Source of the DNA: Pseudochelatococcus sp047501465
Lineage (GTDB): Bacteria > Pseudomonadota > Alphaproteobacteria > Rhizobiales > Beijerinckiaceae
Length of the DNA stretch: 64,000 nt
Direction: 5' to 3'
Assembly (NCBI RefSeq): GCF_047501465.1
Contig: NZ_JAZDRL010000001.1
Coordinates: forward strand, 1,488,001-1,552,000
Position 1 is the stretch's first letter, and every line of letters begins with the position of its first letter. Shown here piece after piece: positions 1 to 8,609 of the stretch. The translations under genes were made by a program, and so were the position numbers. The notes beneath the pieces are model-generated. The model ran no database searches, had not been told where the DNA came from, and was given only the letters and a program-made list of their open reading frames with translations.

Positions 1-33
1 TATGAATGGTGTAGCAGTGGGGATGGCGGCCGT

Positions 34-1104
34 ATGAGCTTTTCTAGGAAATGGTTGGCGCTTGGTGCTGTGATTGTGCTCGCTGTTGTTGGCTACTACG
101 GATGGAAAGAGTTGCGCCCACATGGCCTGCCAGAAGGAATCGCTGGCGGCAATGGTCGCATTGAAGCCACCGAAATTGATGTTTCCACAAAGGCAGCCGG
201 TCGGGTGCGGGATGTTTTGGTGCGCGAGGGAGATTTCGTGCAGGCCGGGCAAACCCTTGCGGTGATGGATACCGATCAGTTACAGGCGCAAAAGCGCCAG
301 GCTGAAGCGCAGCTGCAGCAGGCTTTGATTGCTGTGGAAACAGCCCGCAATCAGGTTACACAACGAACGGCCGAGCAAGCTGCTTCTACTGCGGTTGTGG
401 CTCAACGTGAGGCGGAGCGAGATGCCGCTGACAAGCGTCTCAAAAGATCTGAGCAGCTTATTATTCGCGACAATATCTCCCAGCAAGTGCTTGATGATGA
501 CCGTGCTCGTGCGCTCGGTGCTGCGGCTGCGGTTGAGGCCGCTAAAGCGCAGCTTGCTGCGACCAATGCCGCAATTGGTGCAGCAGAATCTCAGGTTATC
601 GGTGCGGGGGCAGCTGTTGATGCTGCGAAAGCAACAATCGAACGGATTGAAGCTGATATCGCGGATAGCGTGCTGACTTCTCCGCGCGATGGACGGGTGC
701 AGTTCCGCGTGGCGCAACCGGGTGAGGTACTTGCAGCCGGGGGACGGGTGCTGAATCTTGTCGATCTCAGCGATGTTTACATGACCTTCTTCCTGCCCAC
801 AGCGCAAGCCGGGAAATTGGCGCTTGGGGCTGATGCACGCATCGTGCTGGATGCGGCGCCTCAATATGTCATTCCTGCCAGGATATCGTTTGTTTCGGAT
901 GTGGCCCAGTTCACGCCAAAGACTGTCGAGACGGCGGTCGAGCGTGAAAAGCTGATGTTCCGTATACGCGCCCAGATTCCACCGGAATTGCTGCGCCAGT
1001 ACATCACGCATGTCAAAACCGGCTTGCCGGGCATGGCTTATGTGCAGCTGCATCCCGATGCTCAATGGCCTGAGAACCTGCAGAAGACGGTTGCCGATCA
1101 ATGA
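34..1104 (+). CDS. HlyD-family periplasmic adaptor of an ABC exporter (YhiI-like)
   Basis: Membrane fusion protein of 356 residues that should link the inner-membrane ABC exporter encoded next to it to the periplasm or outer membrane. One N-terminal membrane anchor is visible at about residues 8-24. It is followed by a lipoyl-like half motif (VREGDFVQAGQTLAVMD, about 61-78), a long Ala/Gln/Glu-rich coiled-coil hairpin (about 85-215) and the second lipoyl half (DGRVQFRVAQPGEVL). Its stop overlaps the next start as ATGA, so translation is probably coupled. The order adaptor, double-ATPase/permease, permease matches the yhiI-rbbA(yhiH)-yhhJ arrangement known from enterobacteria. The substrate cannot be read from the sequence. 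The operon may begin upstream of the window. Confidence 0.9.
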   Translation: MSFSRKWLALGAVIVLAVVGYYGWKELRPHGLPEGIAGGNGRIEATEIDVSTKAAGRVRDVLVREGDFVQAGQTLAVMDTDQLQAQKRQAEAQLQQALIAVETARNQVTQRTAEQAASTAVVAQREAERDAADKRLKRSEQLIIRDNISQQVLDDDRARALGAAAAVEAAKAQLAATNAAIGAAESQVIGAGAAVDAAKATIERIEADIADSVLTSPRDGRVQFRVAQPGEVLAAGGRVLNLVDLSDVYMTFFLPTAQAGKLALGADARIVLDAAPQYVIPARISFVSDVAQFTPKTVETAVEREKLMFRIRAQIPPELLRQYITHVKTGLPGMAYVQLHPDAQWPENLQKTVADQ

Positions 1105-3887
1105 TCGCGCCCAATCAACCTGTCAGCTCACCATCAGGTTCATCGGTTGTATCTGCCAAGGGCGTCAGCCTCAGCTATGGCAAGACGCGCGCGTTGGAGA
1201 ATGTCGATCTCGACATTCCCGCAGGCGTGATGGTGGGCTTGATTGGTCCTGATGGTGTTGGCAAATCGAGTTTTCTATCGCTGGTGGCAGGCGCGCGCGT
1301 TGTGCAGGCGGGGCAGGTGATGGTGTTAGGTGGCGATATTGCCAATGAACGTCATCGCAATATCACTTGTCCGAGAATTGCTTATATGCCGCAGGGGCTT
1401 GGGAAAAACCTTTATCCCACGCTCTCGGTTTTTGAGAATATTGACTTCTTTGGCCGCCTGTTTGGTCACGATAAAAAAGAGCGTGAGGCGCGCATCGCCC
1501 AATTATTAGGCCGCACGGGTCTTGCGCCTTTCACAGATCGCCCTGCGGGCAAGTTATCTGGCGGCATGAAGCAGAAACTTGGGCTGTGCTGCGCGCTTAT
1601 TCATGATCCGGATTTGCTGATCCTTGATGAACCGACAACCGGTGTTGATCCACTCTCACGGCGGCAGTTCTGGGATCTGATTGACGATATCCGGCGCGAA
1701 CGTCCGCAAATGAGCGTGATCGTCGCTACAGCTTATATGGAAGAGGCTGCACGTTTCGATTGGCTGGTGGCCATGGATGCAGGGCGAGTGCTTGCCACGG
1801 GCACACCTGCCGACATGCTGACACGCACCGGTGCCCAGACACTGGATGATGCCTTCATTGCGCTATTGCCGGAAGAGATCCGCAACGCGCATCACAAGGT
1901 AGAACTGCGACCGCGTGTTGAGCATCCCAATGAAACGCCCGCTATCGAAGCCGAAGGGCTGACCATGCGTTTTGGCGATTTCGTTGCGGTTGATAACGTG
2001 AGTTTTCGCATTCCCAAAGGTGAGATTTTCGGCTTCCTGGGCTCCAACGGTTGCGGCAAAACCACCACGATGAAGATGCTCACCGGTTTGTTGCCCGCAA
2101 CCGAGGGTACGGCACGGCTGTTTGGGCAGATTGTCGATCCCAAGGATATCAGCGTGCGCCAACGCGTGGGATACATGTCGCAGGCGTTCTCGCTTTATAT
2201 TGAGCTAACTGTGCGCCAGAACCTCGATCTGCATGCGCGCTTGTTTCATTTACCACCGGAAACCATTCCCGCGCGTATAGCCGAGATGGCAAATCGCTTC
2301 GACCTGACAGAGGTTATGGACGTGCTGCCAGATGCATTGCCGCTAGGTATACGGCAGCGATTGTCACTGGCGGTGGCGCTCATCCATGGGCCGGAAATTC
2401 TCATTCTGGACGAGCCAACATCAGGTGTTGATCCCGTGGCGCGTGACGCGTTGTGGCAATCGCTCATTGATCTGGCGCGTAATGATGAGGTAACGATTTT
2501 TATCTCCACTCACTTCATGAATGAAGCTGAGCGCTGCGATCGCATATCACTGATGCATGCCGGCAAAGTGCTGGTGAGTGATACGCCTGCGGGCATTGTC
2601 GAAAAACGCGGCGCAGCGAGTCTGGAAGACGCGTTTATCGCTTATCTGGAAGAGGCGGGTGCCGGGACAGTTGCGCCACCCCCCACTGCCACAGTGGCGG
2701 CTGAGGTTACTGCAGCCTCTTCCATAACGCCGGAGGCGGAACAGCATCAGGCATCCCGGTTTTTCGATGTGCGCCGCATGATGAGTTATGCCCGGCTTGA
2801 AGGGCTGGAACTGCAACGTGATCCCATTCGTGCGACCTTGGCGTTGCTGGGCAGCGTCATCTTGATGTTCATCATTGGCTACGGCATCAGCATGGATGTT
2901 GAGGATCTGACGTTTGCGGTTCTGGACAATGATCAGACGTCAATTAGTCGCAGCTATACGCTTGATATTGCCGGTTCACGATATTTTACAGAAAAAGCGC
3001 CGATCCTTGATTATGCGGACCTTGATCGGCGCATGCGATCCGGTGATATCACGCTTGCGATAGAGATTCCGCCGGGCTTCGGGCGTGATGTCATGCGTGG
3101 CAAGCACGTGGAAATTGGTGTCTGGTTTGATGGCGCCATGCCACAACGAGCCGAGACGATCCGTGGTTATATCCAGGGGGTGCATCAACGCTGGTTGAGT
3201 GAGAAGATTGCGCTTCTGGCTGGGCCGAGCGCTGCGCAAGGCTTGTTCAACGTTGAAATTCGCTATCGTTATAACCCCGATGTTGAAAGCCTGCCGGCCA
3301 TTGTCCCGGCTGTGATCCCCATTTTGCTGCTGCTGATCCCGGCCATGCTGACCGCTCTTAGCGTGGTGCGGGAGAAGGAGCTTGGGTCGATTGTGAACCT
3401 CTACGTCACGCCAACGACCCGGCTTGAGTTTCTTCTGGGCAAGCAGATTCCTTATGTGATGCTGGCGATGCTGAATTTTCTGCTGCTGGTGTTGCTTGCC
3501 ATCTTTGTGTTTGGCGTGCCGGTGAAAGGATCGTTCCTGACGTTGCTGCTGGGGGCGTTTTTGTATGTGATCGCCTCTACCGGCATGGGATTGCTGATTT
3601 CAGCATTCATGAACAGTCAGATTGCCGCCATCTTCGGTACCGCGATTTTGACGATTGTGCCTGCTGTTCAGTTCTCGGGTCTCACGGATCCGGTGTCGTC
3701 GCTTGAGGGCGTTGGGGCGTTTGTCGGGCGTATCTATCCGACTGCGCATTTCATCACAATTGCGCGCGGCACCTTCTCTAAATCGCTGGACTTCGGAGAT
3801 CTTCATGCCTCCTTCTGGCCGCTGCTGATCGCTGGGCCTGTTTTGATTGGCCTTGGTGCTATGCTCTTGAAGAAGCAGGCAAGCTGA
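1101..3887 (+). CDS. rbbA: ABC exporter, two ATPase domains fused to a permease (RbbA/YhiH-like)
   Basis: Protein of 928 residues. ATPase domain 1 has Walker A GPDGVGKS (49-56), the signature LSGGMKQK and Walker B LLILDEP. ATPase domain 2 has Walker A GSNGCGKT, Walker B ILILDEP and a degenerate signature (LPLGIRQR instead of LSGG), so the two nucleotide sites are probably asymmetric. After a linker the C-terminal third (about 555-925) is an ABC-2 type membrane domain with one N-terminal helix, a large soluble loop and a cluster of five or six helices. Enterobacterial homologues are named RbbA for a reported ribosome association. The context here (HlyD adaptor before, second permease after) fits an exporter better. 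It overlaps both neighbours by 1-4 bases. Confidence 0.9.
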   Translation: MIAPNQPVSSPSGSSVVSAKGVSLSYGKTRALENVDLDIPAGVMVGLIGPDGVGKSSFLSLVAGARVVQAGQVMVLGGDIANERHRNITCPRIAYMPQGLGKNLYPTLSVFENIDFFGRLFGHDKKEREARIAQLLGRTGLAPFTDRPAGKLSGGMKQKLGLCCALIHDPDLLILDEPTTGVDPLSRRQFWDLIDDIRRERPQMSVIVATAYMEEAARFDWLVAMDAGRVLATGTPADMLTRTGAQTLDDAFIALLPEEIRNAHHKVELRPRVEHPNETPAIEAEGLTMRFGDFVAVDNVSFRIPKGEIFGFLGSNGCGKTTTMKMLTGLLPATEGTARLFGQIVDPKDISVRQRVGYMSQAFSLYIELTVRQNLDLHARLFHLPPETIPARIAEMANRFDLTEVMDVLPDALPLGIRQRLSLAVALIHGPEILILDEPTSGVDPVARDALWQSLIDLARNDEVTIFISTHFMNEAERCDRISLMHAGKVLVSDTPAGIVEKRGAASLEDAFIAYLEEAGAGTVAPPPTATVAAEVTAASSITPEAEQHQASRFFDVRRMMSYARLEGLELQRDPIRATLALLGSVILMFIIGYGISMDVEDLTFAVLDNDQTSISRSYTLDIAGSRYFTEKAPILDYADLDRRMRSGDITLAIEIPPGFGRDVMRGKHVEIGVWFDGAMPQRAETIRGYIQGVHQRWLSEKIALLAGPSAAQGLFNVEIRYRYNPDVESLPAIVPAVIPILLLLIPAMLTALSVVREKELGSIVNLYVTPTTRLEFLLGKQIPYVMLAMLNFLLLVLLAIFVFGVPVKGSFLTLLLGAFLYVIASTGMGLLISAFMNSQIAAIFGTAILTIVPAVQFSGLTDPVSSLEGVGAFVGRIYPTAHFITIARGTFSKSLDFGDLHASFWPLLIAGPVLIGLGAMLLKKQAS

Positions 3888-4999
3888 TGCGCATCTCCAA
3901 CATTTTCCAATTGGGCATCAAAGAATTGCGCGGCCTTCTGCGTGATCCGGTGCTGTTGGTTCTCATCGTTTATGCTTTCACTGTGTCGATCTATAGCGCC
4001 GCGACAGCTATGCCGGAGACGTTGAACAAGGCTCCGATTGCAATTGTGGATGAAGATCGCTCTCCGCTTTCGCAGCGTATCATCTCCGCGTTCTATTCGC
4101 CGCTGTTCGTCACCCCGGAGATCATAACGCAGGACGAAATGGACCAGCGGATGGACGCTGGTAACGACACGTTCGCGCTCAATATTCCACCGAATTTCCA
4201 ACGCGATCTGCTGGCTGGTCGACAGCCGGTCATCCAGTTGAATGTCGATGCTACCCGCATGTCGCAGGCGTTTTCTGGTAGCGGCTATGTGCAGACGATC
4301 GTTACTGCTGAGGTCAACGAGTTTGCTGCTCGCTATCGTGCGAAATCCGATTTGCCAGTCAATCTCGCCTTACGCGCGCGCTTCAATCCGGAGCTAAGCA
4401 AGATCTGGTTTGGCGCAGTGGTCAACATCATCAACAATGTCACGATGTTGTCGATTATCCTCACCGGCACAGCTCTGATCCGTGAGCGTGAGCATGGTAC
4501 GGTAGAGCATCTGCTTGTGATGCCAATTACACCGTTTGAAATCATGGTGAGCAAGGTATGGTCGATGGCGCTTGTGGTGCTGCTGGCGACCACATTTTCG
4601 CTGATTGTTGTGGTGCAAGGTTTTCTCGGCGTGCCGATTGAAGGGTCTGTACCTTTATTCCTTGTCGGAACGGCGCTGCATCTATTTGCAACGACATCGC
4701 TTGGCATCTTTCTGGCGACGCTTGCCGGTTCCATGCCGCAGTTCGGCATGTTGCTGATACTTGTGCTGTTGCCGCTGGATATCTTATCCGGCGGAGTCAC
4801 CCCACGGGAAAGTATGCCCGAATTCATTCAGATGATTATGCAATTGGCACCAACAACGCACTTCGTGACTTTGGCTCAAGCCATTCTCTACCGTGGTGCA
4901 TCAATCAATGTCGTGTGGCCGCAGTTTCTGGCACTCGTAGCGATTGGCGCGGGGCTCTTTACGTTTGCATTGGGAAGGTTCCGCCAATCATTGAAATAA
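3887..4999 (+). CDS. ABC-2 type permease (YhhJ-like)
   Basis: Membrane protein of 370 residues with the ABC-2 permease plan: one N-terminal helix (about 18-40), a periplasmic domain with the VDEDRSPLSQRI element, then a C-terminal helix block from about residue 180. It contains the REREHGTVEHLLVMP element typical of DrrB/YhhJ permeases. It starts on the last base of the preceding ATPase stop (TGATG), so it is the second membrane half of the same exporter. It is 30-40% the length of its partner but parallel in architecture to that protein's C-terminal domain, as expected for a heterodimeric channel. Confidence 0.9.
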   Translation: MRISNIFQLGIKELRGLLRDPVLLVLIVYAFTVSIYSAATAMPETLNKAPIAIVDEDRSPLSQRIISAFYSPLFVTPEIITQDEMDQRMDAGNDTFALNIPPNFQRDLLAGRQPVIQLNVDATRMSQAFSGSGYVQTIVTAEVNEFAARYRAKSDLPVNLALRARFNPELSKIWFGAVVNIINNVTMLSIILTGTALIREREHGTVEHLLVMPITPFEIMVSKVWSMALVVLLATTFSLIVVVQGFLGVPIEGSVPLFLVGTALHLFATTSLGIFLATLAGSMPQFGMLLILVLLPLDILSGGVTPRESMPEFIQMIMQLAPTTHFVTLAQAILYRGASINVVWPQFLALVAIGAGLFTFALGRFRQSLK

Positions 5000-5024
5000 G
5001 GGTAGCGCTGGCAGGGCCGCTCTT

Positions 5025-5453
5025 GTGCTTGATGATGTATGGGTATATACCCGCATCATGGCTGACGCGTGCTATTGCATTTTGATGCGTAAGGCATCCC
5101 GGAAGATGTCCTCGCTTTATGACGAGGCATTGTCGCCGCTTGGAATTAACGTGGCGCAGTTCAGCCTCATGCGGACGGTGCAAAAGAGGGCACCGGTTTC
5201 GCTGACAGATCTTGCCCGTTATCTGGAGCTTGATCGCTCGACGGTTGGGCGTAATGCCAAGGTGCTGGAACGACGGGGATTGATCCAGAACACACGGGGC
5301 GAGGATCAACGTGAAGCATTGCTATCGATAACGCCAGCAGGTGAGCGCCTGTTAGACAGCGGTGTGCCCCTTTGGGATAGCGTGCAGGCGCGTATCGGCA
5401 AGCGGTTTTCTGCGACAGAGGGAGCGCTTCAGGCGCTGATTGACGAGCTATAA
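5025..5453 (+). CDS. MarR-family transcriptional regulator
   Basis: Protein of 142 residues from a GTG start, or 131 from ATG at 5058. The winged-helix region is clear: VSLTDLARYLELDRSTVGRNAKVLERRGLI, then the wing with RGEDQREALLSITPAGERLL. It lies 25 bases after the ABC exporter operon and 57 bases before an MFS transporter, so it probably controls one or both; this is inferred from position. A 12-bp perfect palindrome at 5041-5052 lies between the two candidate starts, so either it falls in the coding region (Trp-Val-Tyr-Thr) or it is an operator in front of the shorter protein. I prefer the GTG start only because a weak AGGG precedes it. Confidence 0.85.
   Translation: MLDDVWVYTRIMADACYCILMRKASRKMSSLYDEALSPLGINVAQFSLMRTVQKRAPVSLTDLARYLELDRSTVGRNAKVLERRGLIQNTRGEDQREALLSITPAGERLLDSGVPLWDSVQARIGKRFSATEGALQALIDEL
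5041..5052. promoter_or_regulatory. Perfect palindrome GGGTATATACCC, possible MarR operator
   Basis: Twelve bases that read the same on both strands, 5 bases before the ATG at 5058 of the MarR gene. MarR proteins bind palindromes of this general size near their own promoters. The link to this regulator is inferred. Confidence 0.4.
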
Positions 5454-5510
5454 CGGCAAAAGCATCGCATTTTATGGGTTTGTGCAGACAGCATCAGGGC
5501 AGGGAACTCA

Positions 5511-6806
5511 ATGATCGCAAACCGTCTCTCTGCCTATCTGGCATTGCGAAACATCCATTATGGCTGGGTTGTTGCCGTAACGACTTTTCTGACCATGCTG
5601 GCGACAGCGGGCGCGATGGGTTCTGCAGGTGTCATGATCGCACCTTTGCAGCAGGAATTTGGGTGGGACATTGCTGATATCTCTTTTGCCATGGCAGTGC
5701 GGCTTGTGCTGTTTGGTTTGCTGGGGCCATTCGCTGCTGCGTTTATGAACCACTTTGGTGTGCGCAAGGTGGTGATCTGTGCGCTGACGCTTATTCTCAT
5801 GGGCGTTCTTGGCGCGACTCTCATGCGTGAGCTGTGGCAGCTTATTCTTTGGTGGGGCGTCGTGGTTGGTGTTGGCACCGGTATGACGGCGCTGGTATTA
5901 GGCGCGACGGTTGCAACGCGCTGGTTCTCGCAACGCCGGGGGCTTGTCGTTGGTTTGATGACGGCCAGCAATGCCACGGGCCAGCTTGTATTCCTGCCAC
6001 TGCTTGCTGCGCTCACTGAGGCGTGGGGATGGCGGGCTGCGTTGGCGTTTGTGCTTATCATCATCACGGTCGCGATGGCGCTTGTCGCGTTGCTGATGAG
6101 CGATTATCCCTCAGATCTTGGCTTGCCGGTTTATGGCGAGACTGAAATCACACCTCGGCCTTCTATGAGTGGGAGAGGATTGGGGGACATGATGCTGTCG
6201 CCACTGGTAGCCCTTCGGGAGGCCTCAAAGAGCGGCACATTCTGGGTGTTGTTTGGTACGTTCTTTGTTTGCGGATTAAGCACCAACGGCCTTATTCAGA
6301 CGCATTGGATCTCGATCTGCGGTGATTTCGGCATGGCACCTGTTGCCGCTGCTGGCATGCTTGCGATGATCGGCATATTCGATTTCGCCGGCACCATTTT
6401 CGCGGGTTGGCTGTCTGATCGTTATGATAACCGCTGGTTGCTGTTCTGGTTCTATGGGCTGCGCGGTCTCTCGCTGATCTTTCTGTCGTATTCAGGGTTT
6501 AGCTTTTACGAGCTGTCGCTGTTTGCAATTTTTTACGGCCTGGATTGGGTGGCAACTGTTCCGCCGACCGTGCGCCTTGCAGCGGAGCGCTTTGGGCGTG
6601 AGCGGGCAAATCTGTTCTTTGGCTGGATATTCGCAGGCCACCAGATTGGTGCAGCGACAGCAGCATGGGGAACAGGGACATTGCGCGATGATCTGGCAAC
6701 CTACATGCCCGCGTTACAAATCGCAGGCTTCATGTGCCTCATTGCGGCGCTCTCTGTGCTCACCATGCGTCGTTCAGGGCGGCCTGCTGTTCGTGCGCTT
6801 GCTTGA
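5511..6806 (+). CDS. Major facilitator superfamily transporter
   Basis: Inner-membrane protein of 431 residues with about twelve hydrophobic segments. The motif-A-like loop between helices 2 and 3 reads LGPFAAAFMNHFGVRKVV, and the equivalent loop in the second half reads FAGWLSDRYDNRW. This identifies an MFS permease, in the group often annotated as oxalate/formate or monocarboxylate transporters, but the substrate is not readable. The start has a good ribosome site (AGGGAACTCA before ATG). It follows the MarR gene and ends 8 bases before the convergent carbonic-anhydrase-like gene. Confidence 0.88.
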   Translation: MIANRLSAYLALRNIHYGWVVAVTTFLTMLATAGAMGSAGVMIAPLQQEFGWDIADISFAMAVRLVLFGLLGPFAAAFMNHFGVRKVVICALTLILMGVLGATLMRELWQLILWWGVVVGVGTGMTALVLGATVATRWFSQRRGLVVGLMTASNATGQLVFLPLLAALTEAWGWRAALAFVLIIITVAMALVALLMSDYPSDLGLPVYGETEITPRPSMSGRGLGDMMLSPLVALREASKSGTFWVLFGTFFVCGLSTNGLIQTHWISICGDFGMAPVAAAGMLAMIGIFDFAGTIFAGWLSDRYDNRWLLFWFYGLRGLSLIFLSYSGFSFYELSLFAIFYGLDWVATVPPTVRLAAERFGRERANLFFGWIFAGHQIGAATAAWGTGTLRDDLATYMPALQIAGFMCLIAALSVLTMRRSGRPAVRALA

Positions 6807-6814
6807 GAGCGCCC

Positions 6815-7342
6815 TTATATCTGTATGAGGCTTGCAGAAAAGCGCTTCCAGTTCTCGATATAGTGCGCGGAAGATTTGCGCAGGTTGGCGATTGTCTCTT
6901 CATCCAGGCTTTTGACCACCCGCGCCGGTGAGCCGACGATCAATGAGCCCTCAGGGAACTCCTTGCCTTCGGTAATGAGAGCGCCTGCACCGACCAATGA
7001 ATTTGCGCCAATCCGTGCGCCATTCAGCACTGTTGCACCCATGCCAATCAGGCAGTTATCGCCAATTGTACAACCATGCACGATTGCACTATGACCGATT
7101 GTGCAGCCTTCACCGATGGTAAGTGGCTGTCCGGCATCCGAGTGAAGAACGGCATTATCCTGAATGTTTGTGCCCGCACCCACCTGCAAGGGCTCATTGT
7201 CGCCACGTAGCACAGCGCCAAACCACACGCCGACATCCTTACCCAGGATCACGCGGCCAATTACAGAGGCTGTAGGGGCAATCCAGAACTGTTCTTCAGG
7301 CGGAAGGGTTGGTACAGCTTCGCCCAACTTGTAAATAGGCAT
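6815..7342 (-). CDS. Gamma-class carbonic anhydrase-like hexapeptide protein
   Basis: Protein of 175 residues built from left-handed beta-helix hexapeptide repeats (VIGRVILGKDVGVWFGAVL, then IGEGCTIGHSAIVHGCTIGDNCLIGMGATV). The three metal-binding histidines of the YrdA/PaaY/gamma-CA family are visible in VLHSD and GHSAIVHG, and the conserved RGD is present. Such proteins form trimers with metal at subunit interfaces; activity varies within the family, so carbonic anhydrase activity is not assured. The start is preceded by GAGGAG. No operon partner is obvious. Confidence 0.85.
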   Translation of the reverse strand: MPIYKLGEAVPTLPPEEQFWIAPTASVIGRVILGKDVGVWFGAVLRGDNEPLQVGAGTNIQDNAVLHSDAGQPLTIGEGCTIGHSAIVHGCTIGDNCLIGMGATVLNGARIGANSLVGAGALITEGKEFPEGSLIVGSPARVVKSLDEETIANLRKSSAHYIENWKRFSASLIQI

Positions 7343-7637
7343 GATGTGCTCCTCAAGCTGGAATGCTGTATCTCATTGTTCTGATAGTCAGCTTACCCAA
7401 GAAAAGTGCACATTTTTGATGATGGCGCAATAACAGGCGCCTTTTCAGCAGCATCTTTGATGGTTTTTTAGAGAGTGGGATTGAGAGGAAGATTCTGTCT
7501 CGCAATGGGGCCGAGAGTTCAAGCTATCGATAAAAAACAATTTTTATTTGTAGAATAATTTTGCTTTTGATCAAAAGTTCAGCTGTTGCTGAGCCATGGG
7601 AAAAAGTGGGTTGCTGGCCAGCGCCTCGCAGAACCGA
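7343..7637. other. Gap of about 295 bases with no gene; 14-bp palindrome
   Basis: No supported coding region. It contains a perfect palindrome CTTTTGATCAAAAG at 7564-7577 in an AT-rich stretch, downstream of the small membrane protein gene and upstream of the carbonic-anhydrase-like gene. It could be an operator or part of a transcription end; nothing in the sequence decides this. Confidence 0.4.
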
Positions 7638-7943
7638 TCAGGCTGTCATAAGAAAGAACATCATCACCCGGCCACACATAATGCTCCAGATCATCGCAGT
7701 GATGCAGACGAGAAGCACTGATATGTGCCGAGGTCCGTAGACTGCGCATGCGCGATATGCATTGCGTGTGAGAATGTATGGTGCGGAAAATACCAGCAAA
7801 GGCATGCACACCATGAGCGTGACGCCTTTCGCAAACATAAGGCCGAAGTTGGCCGGGCGGCCAGTGAGATATTCGAAGCTGTTACAAACGAGGCCAGCAA
7901 ATGAAAATCCGAGAACCAGCGCCTGAAGTGTGAAATTTGACAT
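7638..7943 (-). CDS. Small conserved membrane protein, DUF6949-like
   Basis: Protein of 101 residues from MSNFTLQALVLG, a start I prefer to one 11 codons upstream because GGAAG precedes it at an acceptable distance. Three hydrophobic segments are visible: LQALVLGFSFAGLVCN, GVTLMVCMPLLVFSAPYIL and ISVLLVCITAMIWSIMCG. The pattern resembles small membrane proteins recurrent in Hyphomicrobiales and grouped, as I recall, in DUF6949; their function is unknown. It is a single gene between two gaps. Confidence 0.7.
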   Translation of the reverse strand: MSNFTLQALVLGFSFAGLVCNSFEYLTGRPANFGLMFAKGVTLMVCMPLLVFSAPYILTRNAYRACAVYGPRHISVLLVCITAMIWSIMCGRVMMFFLMTA

Positions 7944-8058
7944 TTGTGTCCACTTCCATGAAGACCAGATGTACAATAACGTTATATAACATCTTCATCA
8001 ACATAAACAAGTTAAATGGTCAAATTAACGTTCAGGCGTATCTAGAATGTATCACAAC

Positions 8059-8110
8059 CATAGGGTGCTTATTCGTTTTAAAGCTTTTTTCCGAATTGTA
8101 TCACCCTATG
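8059..8110. repeat. Inverted repeat CATAGGGTG / CACCCTATG
   Basis: Nine-base complementary arms at 8059-8067 and 8102-8110 are separated by an AT-rich 34-base spacer. TGTATCAC also recurs directly at 8049-8056 and 8098-8105. It lies between two minus-strand genes, just downstream of the DUF3126 gene. It may act as a transcript end or a paired protein-binding site. Confidence 0.45.
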
Positions 8111-8150
8111 ATAACGATCAATCAAACGATTGAGGTGTCTTACTAGAGAA

Positions 8151-8369
8151 TTATTCCTCGTCTTCAAGATCAGTATCAAGTATAGCCATCTGGAAGCTAT
8201 AAGATTTATCGCCGTCTTCGTCGTCGAGAAACAGAACGCCAATAAATTCGTCACCAATGTAAACTTCTGCCGAGTCGATTTTTTTAGGGCGTGCGGTAAC
8301 GCGGATTGAATGGTTGGCAAACGTACGGCGCAGGTACTGCTCGACTTTGCTAATTTCTTTTTTGTCCAT
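8151..8369 (-). CDS. DUF3126 family protein
   Basis: Small acidic protein of 72 residues starting MDKKEISKVEQYLRRTF and containing PKKIDSAEVYIGDEFIGVL and DDEDGDKSYSFQMAILD. This matches my memory of the DUF3126 family, a cytosolic alphaproteobacterial protein of unknown function commonly found next to cysE, as it is here. AGAGGC lies in ribosome-binding position before the ATG. The repeat element at 8410-8491 and a hairpin separate it from cysE, so it may have its own promoter. Confidence 0.85.
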   Translation of the reverse strand: MDKKEISKVEQYLRRTFANHSIRVTARPKKIDSAEVYIGDEFIGVLFLDDEDGDKSYSFQMAILDTDLEDEE

Positions 8370-8409
8370 GACTGGAAAGCCTCTTGTTTGGAATGCTTCT
8401 GTTGAGCTC

Positions 8410-8491
8410 TAGAGCAGTTTGCGTTCATTTGAGTAATCAAATTGAACGCAAGTTGCGGTGAAATATAGAAATCAGAACGTCAGGCGCTCTA
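8410..8491. repeat. Interspersed palindromic repeat, copy 1 (shortened)
   Basis: Begins TAGAGCAG, contains the hairpin GCGTTCATTTGA / TCAAATTGAACGC, then GCGGTGAAAT and ends ATCAGAACGTCAGGCGCTCTA. Compared with the copies at 33064 and 50780 it lacks the left arm of the second hairpin. Intergenic, between cysE and DUF3126. Confidence 0.75.
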
Positions 8492-8497
8492 AAATCA

Positions 8498-8540
8498 TTT
8501 CCGCCCGGCCACGTCCTTAATGGATGCGACCAGGCGGAAA
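8498..8540. terminator. cysE: Long hairpin after cysE, likely terminator
   Basis: Outer arms TTTCCGCC and GGCGGAAA close an imperfect stem with a TTAA loop. It lies 70 bases after the cysE stop. The T-tract on the cysE strand is weak, so termination may be partial. Confidence 0.55.
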
Positions 8541-8609
8541 AATCTCTGTGTTTGATAGTGCGCACTGAAGGCGGCTGCAACCGCTTTTGTGCGACAATTC
8601 AAAGTTGCA

